A stretch of 5,409 bases of DNA from Candidatus Thiosymbion ectosymbiont of Robbea hypermnestra (GCA_020443945.1 JAIZWN010000135.1:1-5409); one strand, 5' to 3'; counted from the first letter of the stretch, positions 1-5,273 are shown. Notes: generated by a model not told the origin, from the sequence alone. A program made the numbers and translations.

Positions 1-48
1 TGCGCTCACGCGCCTCGCGGCTGGCCGCTTCTCGCCGCGCTGAGAGCG

Positions 49-77
49 AAAAATAAGGTGAAACGGGGCACTAGTAC
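49..77 (-). repeat. Dispersed intergenic repeat, copy 1 (inverted relative to copies 2 and 3)
   Basis: Read on the minus strand this 29-nt stretch begins GTACTAGTGCCCC and ends CACCTTATTTTT. It matches positions 5330-5358 of the plus strand at 28 of 29 bases, and its 25-nt core matches 3982-4006 with two mismatches. Similarity to the right-hand copy continues weakly outward (9 of the next 12 bases, down to about position 37). It lies about 100 nt beyond the dapF stop codon, in non-coding DNA. The remaining 48 bases to the left edge show no gene I can recognise. Function unknown: a dispersed repeat family or a protein-binding site are both possible. Confidence 0.8.
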
Positions 78-153
78 GTCGTTTCATAATATGGGGGATA
101 TAAAAAGCGCTACGTCCTTTGTGCCTGCCTCGGATTCTCGGCAAATCTCCAGC

Positions 154-170
154 GGTCCGCACAGCGGACC
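154..170 (-). terminator. Hairpin just past the dapF stop, possible weak terminator
   Basis: GGTCCGC and GCGGACC form a perfect 7-bp stem with a 3-nt loop, 8 nt past the dapF stop codon. A second GGTCC at 175-179 can pair with the GGACC at 166-170 instead, so two mutually exclusive hairpins are possible. There is no U-tract after the stem on the minus strand, so this is not a classic intrinsic terminator; it may instead protect the 3' end or act with Rho. The 82-150 stretch is AT-richer and holds no clear gene. Confidence 0.35.
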
Positions 171-178
171 CTACGGTC

Positions 179-1024
179 CTATGGCCCGTGCCCGCTTAGC
201 TCGATTTCTCCCTCGAAGACGGTTACGGCGGGTCCGCTCAGGCGGATGGTTTGGGATTGGTGGGGCCATTCGATCAGCAGCTCGCCCCCCGGCAGTTCGA
301 CATGCACCCGCGCGGCGAGCAATCCCCAGCGGCGCCCGACCGCTACCGCGGCGCAGGCGCCCGTGCCGCAGGCCAGGGTTTCGCCCGTGCCGCGCTCGTA
401 TACGCGCAGCCGGATTTTGTCCGGGCCCAGGATTTGCATGAAGCCGACATTGACCCGCCGGGGGAAACGGGGGTGGTTTTCTATCCGGGCGCCGAGCGCC
501 GGGACCTGGGCAACGGCAAGGTCTTCGACCCGAAGTACGGCGTGGGGATTGCCCAGGGAGACGACGCCGATGTCGAGGGTTCGCCCGTCGATTTCCAGCG
601 GGTAGGATTCGGCGGCGGTGTCCGCCAGGAAGGGGATCCGCGCGGGCTCGAAGCGGGGCCGGCCCATGTCCACGCGCACCCGGCCGTTGTCTTCCAGGTA
701 GAGTCGGATGTCTCCGGCCGCCGTTCCTACGGGGATCACGCGCTTGTCGGTGAGTCCTTTGTCGCTGACGAAGCGGGCGAAGCAGCGGGCGCCGTTGCCG
801 CATTGTTCTACTTCCGAGCCGTCGGCGTTGAAGATGCGGTAGTAAAAGTCCGTGGTCGGGCCACGGGGCGGTTCTACCAGGAGGATCTGGTCGCAGCCGA
901 CGCCGTGGCGCCGATCCGCCAGCCGGCGGCATTGCGGGGGGGTCAGGGGGATTTGCCGATGCCGGGCGTCGAAGACGATGAAGTCGTTGCCCAGGCCGTG
1001 CATTTTTGTGAATCCCAGACGCAT
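179..1024 (-). CDS. dapF: Diaminopimelate epimerase DapF
   Basis: DapF interconverts LL- and meso-2,6-diaminopimelate, a cofactor-independent racemisation in the cytoplasm that supplies meso-DAP for peptidoglycan and for lysine synthesis. The 281-residue product has the usual family length (about 275). It opens with the family signature FTKMHGLGNDF (residues 5-15). Both catalytic cysteines are present: Cys75 in the NADGSEVEQCGNGARC block and Cys219 in ETLACGTGACAA. The GNPH motif (158-161) and the GFMQI segment (194-198) also fit the family fold of two pseudo-symmetric halves. The start is the ATG at 1022-1024, 18 nt after the stop of the methyltransferase gene, with only a weak ribosome-binding site (GAAAG). 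It is the last gene of the lptM-lysA-methyltransferase-dapF operon. The DUF484-xerC genes that follow dapF in enterics are not seen in the remaining 178 bases. Confidence 0.97.
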   Translation of the reverse strand: MRLGFTKMHGLGNDFIVFDARHRQIPLTPPQCRRLADRRHGVGCDQILLVEPPRGPTTDFYYRIFNADGSEVEQCGNGARCFARFVSDKGLTDKRVIPVGTAAGDIRLYLEDNGRVRVDMGRPRFEPARIPFLADTAAESYPLEIDGRTLDIGVVSLGNPHAVLRVEDLAVAQVPALGARIENHPRFPRRVNVGFMQILGPDKIRLRVYERGTGETLACGTGACAAVAVGRRWGLLAARVHVELPGGELLIEWPHQSQTIRLSGPAVTVFEGEIELSGHGP

Positions 1025-1042
1025 CGCTTTCTTCGGTTGCCG

Positions 1043-1720
1043 TTACCGGGCAGCCGCCAATCGACCCTGTACGGCCAGGTGGCGGTCGCTGACGACGCCG
1101 ACTTCGAGTGCCTCGAGCCCCGCCGCTGCGAGCTGCGCGACGACTTCCTGGGGCTCGAAGGCGGCGAAGAGGGAGTTACGGAAGTCCTGGCGCAGGATTT
1201 CCGGGGCGCCCGGCGCGTAGGTGGCTACCAGGGACTCGGCCCACAGGGCCGACGGGGGGCGCATCAGGTCCATGACGAGTACGATAGCGCCCGGCTTGGC
1301 GGCCGCGCGGATGCTTCGCCACAGAACCTGGGGGTCGTGCAGGTGATGCAGCAGGCCGCTGGAGAGTACCAGATCGTAGGCGGATTCCGGGATGCGCGCG
1401 GACGGCAGGGTATCCTGGAGCAACCGGCAGCGTCCGGCCAGCCCCGGCAGCTGGTCCAGGGCCCGGCGGGCCTGCGCCAGCATGGCGGCCGAGCCGTCCA
1501 GGGCGTCGCATTCGGCGCGGGGGTAGGCCTTGAGGAAGCGCAGGACGATGTCGGCCGGTCCGCAGCCCAGGTCCAGGGCGCGGGCCCCCGCCAGCTCGCC
1601 CGGCTCCAGGGCCTCGAGCAGGCGGATGAAGTGGGCGTTGGATTCGGAGAAGTCGGCCTGGGCATAGGCGAGGACCTGCTCGGCCTCGAGCATCAGTTCG
1701 GGTTCCGGGCGACGTTTCAT
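1043..1720 (-). CDS. Class I SAM-dependent methyltransferase, substrate unknown
   Basis: A 225-residue protein with a Rossmann-type methyltransferase fold (Methyltransf_11/25-like). Motif I is ALDLGCGPADI (residues 48-58), which binds S-adenosylmethionine. The acidic end of strand 2 is seen in DALDGSAAM (72-80), and the motif IV region is YDLVLSSGLLHHLHD (115-129). The N-terminal stretch PEPELMLEAEQVLAYAQADF looks like a family-specific helix ahead of the core. The open frame extends upstream to an ATG at 1835-1837, but that would overlap lysA by over 110 nt. I choose the ATG at 1718-1720, 4 nt after the lysA stop, the same spacing as between lptM and lysA. The product ends in SDRHLAVQGRLAAAR. 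It shows no signal peptide or membrane segment, so it should be cytosolic. I do not recognise its substrate; its place between lysA and dapF suggests co-expression rather than proving a role in DAP metabolism. Confidence 0.9.
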   Translation of the reverse strand: MKRRPEPELMLEAEQVLAYAQADFSESNAHFIRLLEALEPGELAGARALDLGCGPADIVLRFLKAYPRAECDALDGSAAMLAQARRALDQLPGLAGRCRLLQDTLPSARIPESAYDLVLSSGLLHHLHDPQVLWRSIRAAAKPGAIVLVMDLMRPPSALWAESLVATYAPGAPEILRQDFRNSLFAAFEPQEVVAQLAAAGLEALEVGVVSDRHLAVQGRLAAAR

Positions 1721-1724
1721 AGGG

Positions 1725-2975
1725 TTATCCGGGCAGGATCGATTCGCCGCGATACAGGTCTTCGAAGGATTCGCGGCGGCGCACCAGGTAGGATTCGGCG
1801 CCGTCCACCATGACCTCCGCGGCCCGTGGGCGACCATTGTAGTTGGAGCTCATGGTGAACCCGTAGGCGCCGCTGGAACGCACCGCCAGGAGGTCTCCCG
1901 GCGCCAGGGCCAGGTCTTGCTCCTTGGCGAGAAAGTCCACTTCCTCGCACACGGGGCCCACCAGATCGTAACGGGCCTGGACCCCGGCGCGATTGCGCAC
2001 CACGGGTATGACCTGCTGTTGCGCCTGGTACAGGGCCGGGCGCAGCAGGTCGTTCATTGCCACGTCGAGGATGGCGAAGCGGCGGTATTCGGTGGCCTTG
2101 AGGTATTCCAATCGGGTCAGCAGGATCCCCGCATTGCCGGCGATGGCCCGCCCCGGCTCCAGGATGATCTCATGGGGGCGTTTCCCGAGGAGGCGATCGA
2201 GGGTCCGGGCATAGGCATCCGGTGTCGGCGGCTGTTCGTCGGTGTAGCGGATACCCAGTCCTCCGCCCAGGTTCAGGTGGTCGATGGGGATGCCGCATTG
2301 CTCCAATCTGTCCGCCAGCGCCAGCACCCGCTCCAGGGCATCGGCGAAGGGCGCCAGCTCCGTCAGCTGGGAGCCGATGTGACAGTCGATGCCGCTCACC
2401 CGCAGGTTGGGTAGTGCCGCCACCCGTTGGTAGAGGTTCTCCGCCGAGCGGATGTCGATGCCGAATTTGCTCTCTTTGAGCCCCGTGGCGATGTAGGGAT
2501 GGGTTTGGGCGTCCACGTCCGGATTGACCCGCACGGCAACGGGGGCCTTCCTCCCCACCTCTCGGGCGACGGCGTCGATGCGTTCCAGCTCCTGCTCGGA
2601 TTCGACATTGAAGCAGCGGATGTTCAGCGCCAATGCCTGGCGGATCTCGTCGTCACGTTTGCCGACGCCGGAGAAGACCACCTTCGAGGTGTCCCCCCCG
2701 GCGGCCCGCACCCGCATGAGCTCGCCCACGGAGACGATGTCGAAGCCCGAGCCCAGGCGCGCCAGGACGTTCAGCACCGCGAGATTGGCATTGGCCTTGA
2801 CGGAGAAGCAGATCAGATGCGGCCGCGTCCGCAAGGCGTCGGCGAAGGCGTGCCAGTGACGTTCGAGGGTGGCGCGGGAATAGACGTAGCAGGGTGTGCC
2901 GAAGCGTCCGGCGATGTCGCTGACGGGCAGATCCTCGGCGTACAGCTCGGTACCGCGGTATTGAAAGTGATCCAT
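1725..2975 (-). CDS. lysA: Diaminopimelate decarboxylase LysA
   Basis: LysA removes CO2 from meso-DAP to give L-lysine, the last step of the DAP pathway, using pyridoxal 5'-phosphate. The 416-residue product matches the usual length (about 415-420) and the fold-type III architecture: an alanine-racemase-like barrel followed by a C-terminal beta domain. Visible residues include the PLP Schiff-base lysine Lys60 in CFSVKANANLAVL, His199 in DCHIGSQ, the phosphate-binding glycine loop LGGGLGIRY (236-244), EPGR (273-276), the substrate-binding Cys343 in GPVCEEVDF, contributed across the dimer, and Tyr371 in SSGAYGFTMSSNYNGRPR. The start ATG at 2973-2975 lies 4 nt after the lptM stop, and its ribosome-binding site (AGGGATAGAG region) lies inside the end of lptM. 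This suggests translational coupling. It competes with peptidoglycan synthesis for the meso-DAP made by the DapF encoded downstream. Confidence 0.97.
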   Translation of the reverse strand: MDHFQYRGTELYAEDLPVSDIAGRFGTPCYVYSRATLERHWHAFADALRTRPHLICFSVKANANLAVLNVLARLGSGFDIVSVGELMRVRAAGGDTSKVVFSGVGKRDDEIRQALALNIRCFNVESEQELERIDAVAREVGRKAPVAVRVNPDVDAQTHPYIATGLKESKFGIDIRSAENLYQRVAALPNLRVSGIDCHIGSQLTELAPFADALERVLALADRLEQCGIPIDHLNLGGGLGIRYTDEQPPTPDAYARTLDRLLGKRPHEIILEPGRAIAGNAGILLTRLEYLKATEYRRFAILDVAMNDLLRPALYQAQQQVIPVVRNRAGVQARYDLVGPVCEEVDFLAKEQDLALAPGDLLAVRSSGAYGFTMSSNYNGRPRAAEVMVDGAESYLVRRRESFEDLYRGESILPG

Positions 2976-2979
2976 GGCT

Positions 2980-3159
2980 CTATCCCTGTTCCGGCTTGGC
3001 GTCGGTCTCGGTGCCGACTTCCGTTTGCTGCGCGGGTGTTTGTTCCGGCTCCGGGAGATACAGCGCCCCCTTTTGGCCGCAGGCGGCGATCATGTACCCG
3101 AGGCCCAAGGCAACGATGACCGCGAGCGGTTGAAAATGAAGGAAACGGGAAATCGCCAT
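2980..3159 (-). CDS. lptM: LPS translocon maturation lipoprotein LptM (YifL)
   Basis: A small outer-membrane lipoprotein of 59 residues. Known LptM (formerly YifL) binds the LptD-LptE complex and helps LptD form its native disulfides. The sequence shows an N-terminal signal with hydrophobic core PLAVIVALGLGYM (11-23), a lipobox IAAC with the lipidated Cys27, and immediately after it the family signature CGQKGALYLPEP (27-38). The rest is a low-complexity tail rich in Gln, Thr and Glu. I place the start at the ATG at 3157-3159, preceded by GGAAACGGAA; this gives a normal-length signal peptide. The frame stays open to 3237, but that extension would run through a strong hairpin and put 26 hydrophilic residues ahead of the signal. 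The gene is first in the lysA-dapF operon, as in many gammaproteobacteria. Confidence 0.88.
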   Translation of the reverse strand: MAISRFLHFQPLAVIVALGLGYMIAACGQKGALYLPEPEQTPAQQTEVGTETDAKPEQG

Positions 3160-3174
3160 GTTCCGTTTCCACGG

Positions 3175-3202
3175 CGCAAAAGCCCACGGATGGGCTTTTG
3201 CG
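3175..3202 (-). promoter_or_regulatory. Perfect terminator-like hairpin in front of lptM (terminator or leader attenuator)
   Basis: CGCAAAAGCCCA (3175-3186) and TGGGCTTTTGCG (3191-3202) are perfect inverse complements around a 4-nt loop, giving a 12-bp stem. The A4/T4 blocks flanking GCCCA/TGGGC give the form of a short bidirectional intrinsic terminator, with the U-run inside the lower stem. It lies 15 nt upstream of the lptM start and about 85 nt past the stop of the chorismate lyase-like gene. A second, smaller hairpin (CCTC-AAA-GAGG, 3207-3217) lies just upstream on the minus strand. It could end the upstream transcript, but there is no room for a promoter between it and lptM. Operon transcripts must therefore pass through it, so partial termination or attenuation is plausible. 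I see no riboswitch-like structure. Confidence 0.65.
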
Positions 3203-3286
3203 ACATCCTCAAAGAGGGAGGGTGCCCGGCGATACATATTCGGGCCTATTGCCGCTCGGTGGTAAATTCCAGAAGCACGTCGGAGC

Positions 3287-3880
3287 TTAGCCTATGTGGG
3301 GCGGGGTGTATAGGTTCAGAGGAAAACGCTCCCTGATCAGGATCACCGGCTCGCCATCGACGATGACGCGATAGGTGCGAAAGACCAGATCCGCGTTCCC
3401 CGGAGCGGCCGGGCCGTCGCCCTCGTCCTTGCCTGCCGGCTCGACCCCTATCTCCAGCACCTCGCGGTAGCTCTCCATGCCGCTGTCGCGAATCAGCACG
3501 CCGATGCCGACCTGGCGGTCGATCAGCCGTTGCCGAAAGGCCTCCGGTATGAGCTGCGTGCGAATCACCGAGGTGGCCGTGGCATAGGCCCGTCCGCTAT
3601 CCATGCCGCCGAGGCGCGCGCGGCGGATCAATACCGGGTCTTCGGAATCGAGCCCCAGCCGTGCGATGGGGCTCTCGGCGTAAGTGAACTCCTGGCTCAG
3701 GACCATCACCTCCACCGGTTCCCAGAAATAGGCCTCGAGAATCTTGGTAACCGTGCCGTCCGTAACCAGCAGGGCACGCAGAAACGGCGGCAGGTCCTGC
3801 ATGGGCACCTCCGCTCCGCTCGCGTGTCGGACGCGGGCGTCGCGCAGGAACCCCTGACCCCGGAAGGCCTCCATCGTCAT
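3287..3880 (-). CDS. Chorismate lyase family (UbiC-like/DUF98) protein
   Basis: A predicted cytosolic protein of 197 residues that resembles the chorismate pyruvate-lyase superfamily, including the DUF98 branch. Members split chorismate into 4-hydroxybenzoate and pyruvate, feeding ubiquinone, plastoquinone or other aromatic products. Family-like features, numbered from this start, are FLRALLVTDGTVTKILEAYF (33-52), the arginine pair in LIRRARL near residue 86, followed by a TSVI strand as in UbiC's LARTVIP, the VGIGVLIRD segment (124-132), and the C-terminal block FRTYRVIVDGEPVILIRERF (167-186). Its Glu184 matches the catalytic glutamate of UbiC (LLTEAFLP). I chose the ATG at 3878-3880 because a GGGGG ribosome-binding site lies 6 nt upstream; an ATG two codons earlier directly abuts that motif. 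The true product could differ from 4-hydroxybenzoate. No ubiA neighbour is in the window. Confidence 0.8.
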   Translation of the reverse strand: MTMEAFRGQGFLRDARVRHASGAEVPMQDLPPFLRALLVTDGTVTKILEAYFWEPVEVMVLSQEFTYAESPIARLGLDSEDPVLIRRARLGGMDSGRAYATATSVIRTQLIPEAFRQRLIDRQVGIGVLIRDSGMESYREVLEIGVEPAGKDEGDGPAAPGNADLVFRTYRVIVDGEPVILIRERFPLNLYTPPHIG

Positions 3881-3886
3881 TGGCAT

Positions 3887-3891
3887 CCCCC
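3887..3891 (-). promoter_or_regulatory. Ribosome-binding site deciding the chorismate lyase-like start
   Basis: On the minus strand GACGGGGGA is followed by ATGCCAATGACGATG, with three in-frame ATG codons. The purine run is only correctly spaced (6 nt) for the second ATG. The first would leave no spacer. Confidence 0.5.
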
Positions 3892-3915
3892 GTCTTGTCG
3901 TGGTAGTGGTGGGCC

Positions 3916-3929
3916 ATCAATCCATTGAT
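3916..3929. promoter_or_regulatory. 14-bp palindrome, candidate operator
   Basis: ATCAAT-CC-ATTGAT is a perfect inverted repeat (6-bp arms, 2-bp centre) located 35 nt upstream of the chorismate lyase-like start. It lies in the divergent intergenic region, where a repressor or activator of that gene could bind. The short centre suits a dimeric DNA-binding protein better than an RNA hairpin. No regulator is encoded in the window, so the assignment rests on shape and place only. Confidence 0.35.
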
Positions 3930-3981
3930 CCGATTGTGAAAATCAGATGCCGCCCCGGCCGCGTGTCGATTGCGAGCGCAG

Positions 3982-4006
3982 CTAGTGCCCCATGTCACCT
4001 TATTTT
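3982..4006 (+). repeat. Dispersed intergenic repeat, copy 2
   Basis: CTAGTGCCCCATGTCACCTTATTTT matches the corresponding 25 bases of the copy at 5330-5358 with a single mismatch and lies in the same orientation. It sits about 100 nt upstream of the chorismate lyase-like gene (minus strand) and about 90 nt upstream of the lipoprotein gene (plus strand). The flanks diverge from the other copies sooner: GTA before CTAG is not conserved. Confidence 0.8.
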
Positions 4007-4046
4007 GCATCCTCTCCTCAAAATACTCGGAAAACCCCGAATCATG

Positions 4047-4055
4047 TGATATAAA
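4047..4055 (+). promoter_or_regulatory. Extended -10 promoter of the lipoprotein gene
   Basis: TGATATAAA is a TGn motif joined to the hexamer TATAAA (4050-4055), an extended -10 element for the housekeeping sigma factor. No convincing -35 hexamer is seen at 16-18 nt spacing, which is usual for extended -10 promoters. Transcription would begin near 4062, giving a leader of about 35 nt. Confidence 0.55.
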
Positions 4056-4081
4056 AAAGGGGCCAATTGGCTTTTTTCCAC

Positions 4082-4087
4082 AAGGAG
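4082..4087 (+). promoter_or_regulatory. Strong ribosome-binding site of the lipoprotein gene
   Basis: AAGGAG, 9 nt before the ATG at 4097. It is the best Shine-Dalgarno match in the window and agrees with high expression expected of an Lpp/OprI-type lipoprotein. Confidence 0.8.
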
Positions 4088-4096
4088 ATACCCTAA

Positions 4097-4300
4097 ATGT
4101 CGAAGACCAGCAAGCTTGCTTCCCTGTCCGTAGCCCTCGTTCTGAGCGTGGGCCTGTTGGGCGGATGCGCCACCGACAAGCGTCGCACGACGGCGACGAC
4201 GCTCGAGGACGCCGCCCAGAAGGCCAACACCGCCCAGATGTGCTGCGAGGCCAATCGGGATCGGATCGAGCGCCTCCATGAAAAGAGCATGTACAAGTAA
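4097..4300 (+). CDS. Lpp/OprI-type alanine-zipper lipoprotein with a Cys-Cys pair
   Basis: A 67-residue precursor with a lipoprotein signal peptide (hydrophobic core LASLSVALVLSVGLL, 7-21) and lipobox LGGC, giving lipidated Cys24 and a mature form of about 44 residues. From Leu36 on, a regular 3-4 heptad pattern can be drawn: Leu36, Ala39, Ala43, Ala46, Cys50, Asn53, Ile57, Leu60, Ser64. This fits the trimeric coiled coil of E. coli Lpp and Pseudomonas OprI. It ends in SMYK; in Lpp the side-chain amine of the C-terminal lysine is linked to meso-DAP of peptidoglycan, and Lys67 could serve the same way. Adjacent Cys49-Cys50 lie in the predicted coil, one of them at a core position, which Lpp and OprI lack. 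The mature part is shorter than Lpp (58 residues). It has a strong ribosome-binding site, an extended -10 promoter and its own terminator, so it is probably monocistronic. It converges on a transpeptidase that could anchor it. Confidence 0.87.
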   Translation: MSKTSKLASLSVALVLSVGLLGGCATDKRRTTATTLEDAAQKANTAQMCCEANRDRIERLHEKSMYK

Positions 4301-4306
4301 GCTCGG

Positions 4307-5266
4307 CTAGAAGATCCTATCCAGATAGAGCCGGCGTGCCGGCCCTTGCCGGCCTCCCACCAGGTGTGGGAGACCGGTATTTTCTTTTATAGCCCGGCGC
4401 ACCTCCTGCCAATCCACATTCGCCCCCAGGTCATCGGCGATCGCCGCCGGGATCACACGCCTCAAGGGTCTGGCCTTATCCTTATCCTCGGCATGTACCT
4501 CCAGATAGAGGTTATCGCCGTGCCAACCCACCTTGAACGGTTGATCGACGATCGTGACCGAGGTGTGGACGGGAATCTTCGGAAACAGGCGCTCAATATC
4601 CTCGGGGTACATCCGGATGCAGCCGTGGCTGACCTCCATGCCGAGCCCCCAGGGCTTGTTGGTGCCATGGATGAGGTACCCCCTGGCGCTCAGGCGCATG
4701 GCATATCGCCCCAAGGGATTGTCCGGGCCCGGCGGAACCACCGCCGGCAGAATGTCCCCTTGGGCCGCGTGTTCGGCGCGAATGGAGGCCGGGGGCGTCC
4801 AGGTCGGATTCCTGGCTTTGCCCACGATACTGAAGTTGCCGAGCGGCGTGCTCCAACCCTCGCGCCCGATGCTGATGGCATAGGTGGTTACCGAGTCGGA
4901 CGCGGGGAAATAATAGAGCCGTTTCTCCGCCAGATTGAGCACCAGCCCCCGCCGCGGGGCATTCGGCAACACATACCGGGTAGGCACCAGAACATGGGTG
5001 CCCGCGCCCGGTAGCCAGATATCCACCTTCGGATTGGCGAACTTCATTTCGTCATAGCCGATCCCGTTCTGGCGGCCGATATCCAACAGGGTATCCTCGT
5101 GGCGGCTTTCCACATAAAAGGCCTGGCCGAAGACGCTGTCCTCGGGGTTCGCAAATCGATAGCCGCCCCGCGTCCCCGACAATGCGCAGTCGGCGCCCGC
5201 CAGCGCGAGGCAAAGCAGCGCGAGCCGTCCCCATCGCGGATTCTTTTCGAATTTCTGCCGTTTCAT
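4307..5266 (-). CDS. L,D-transpeptidase, YkuD family (ErfK/YbiS/YcfS-like)
   Basis: A 319-residue periplasmic enzyme, the size of E. coli LdtA/B/C (about 306-334). Order: signal peptide (WGRLALLCLALAGA, 12-25), a LysM-like peptidoglycan-binding region (about 50-97, with HEDTLLDIGRQNGIGYDEM and a LPGAGTHVLVP end), then the YkuD catalytic domain (about 106-242). The catalytic signature is complete: His200 in LIHGTNKPW and SHGCIRMYP (213-221) with the nucleophile Cys216 and Arg218. A C-terminal tail of about 75 residues follows. This class either links Lpp-type lipoproteins to meso-DAP or forms 3-3 cross-links; the neighbouring lipoprotein favours anchoring. I chose the ATG at 5264-5266 because GGAAG lies 7 nt upstream and it yields a normal signal peptide; the frame is open to 5323 without a comparable site. 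The signal end ADC is not a good lipobox (Asp at -1). The 3' end overlaps the terminator of the convergent lipoprotein gene. Confidence 0.94.
   Translation of the reverse strand: MKRQKFEKNPRWGRLALLCLALAGADCALSGTRGGYRFANPEDSVFGQAFYVESRHEDTLLDIGRQNGIGYDEMKFANPKVDIWLPGAGTHVLVPTRYVLPNAPRRGLVLNLAEKRLYYFPASDSVTTYAISIGREGWSTPLGNFSIVGKARNPTWTPPASIRAEHAAQGDILPAVVPPGPDNPLGRYAMRLSARGYLIHGTNKPWGLGMEVSHGCIRMYPEDIERLFPKIPVHTSVTIVDQPFKVGWHGDNLYLEVHAEDKDKARPLRRVIPAAIADDLGANVDWQEVRRAIKENTGLPHLVGGRQGPARRLYLDRIF
4349..4388 (+). terminator. Rho-independent terminator of the lipoprotein gene, inside the transpeptidase coding region
   Basis: CTCCCAC (4354-4360) and GTGGGAG (4366-4372) form a perfect 7-bp stem with a 5-nt loop. 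It is extended by CCGG on each side (4349-4352 and 4374-4377) past one mismatch, and followed by TATTTTCTTTT (4378-4388). The stem is 48 nt after the lipoprotein stop codon. It lies on the strand opposite the last 27 or so codons of the L,D-transpeptidase gene, so the lipoprotein mRNA is antisense to the transpeptidase mRNA over about 80 nt. Confidence 0.8.
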
Positions 5267-5273
5267 TCCGATT

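Noticed and set aside
99..104. TATAAA after repeat copy 1 as a promoter
   Set aside because: No -35 element or TGn extension, and no plus-strand gene follows; it would only transcribe antisense to dapF.
251..1813. Long plus-strand open frame of 520 codons opposite dapF and the methyltransferase gene
   Set aside because: It is antisense to two well-supported genes, has no recognisable domain, and long antisense frames are expected in GC-rich coding DNA.
1721..1837. Upstream in-frame start for the methyltransferase
   Set aside because: It would overlap lysA by over 110 nt and add 39 residues unlike any methyltransferase N-terminus; the ATG at 1718-1720 fits the 4-nt operon spacing.
3160..3237. 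Longer start for LptM
   Set aside because: It adds 26 charged or aromatic residues ahead of the signal peptide and translates through the perfect hairpin; the internal ATG gives a normal lipoprotein signal.
3160..3286. Lysine riboswitch upstream of the lysA operon
   Set aside because: The 127-nt gap is too short for the L-box aptamer plus expression platform and I see none of its conserved helices.
4053..4077. A6-GGG-GCCAATTGGC-T6 stem as a terminator in front of the lipoprotein gene
   Set aside because: The predicted transcription start of the gene lies inside it, so the full stem would not be transcribed; on the plus strand it depends on three G-U pairs and on the minus strand only a 3-bp GC stem forms. 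It could still stop stray antisense transcripts from the transpeptidase gene.
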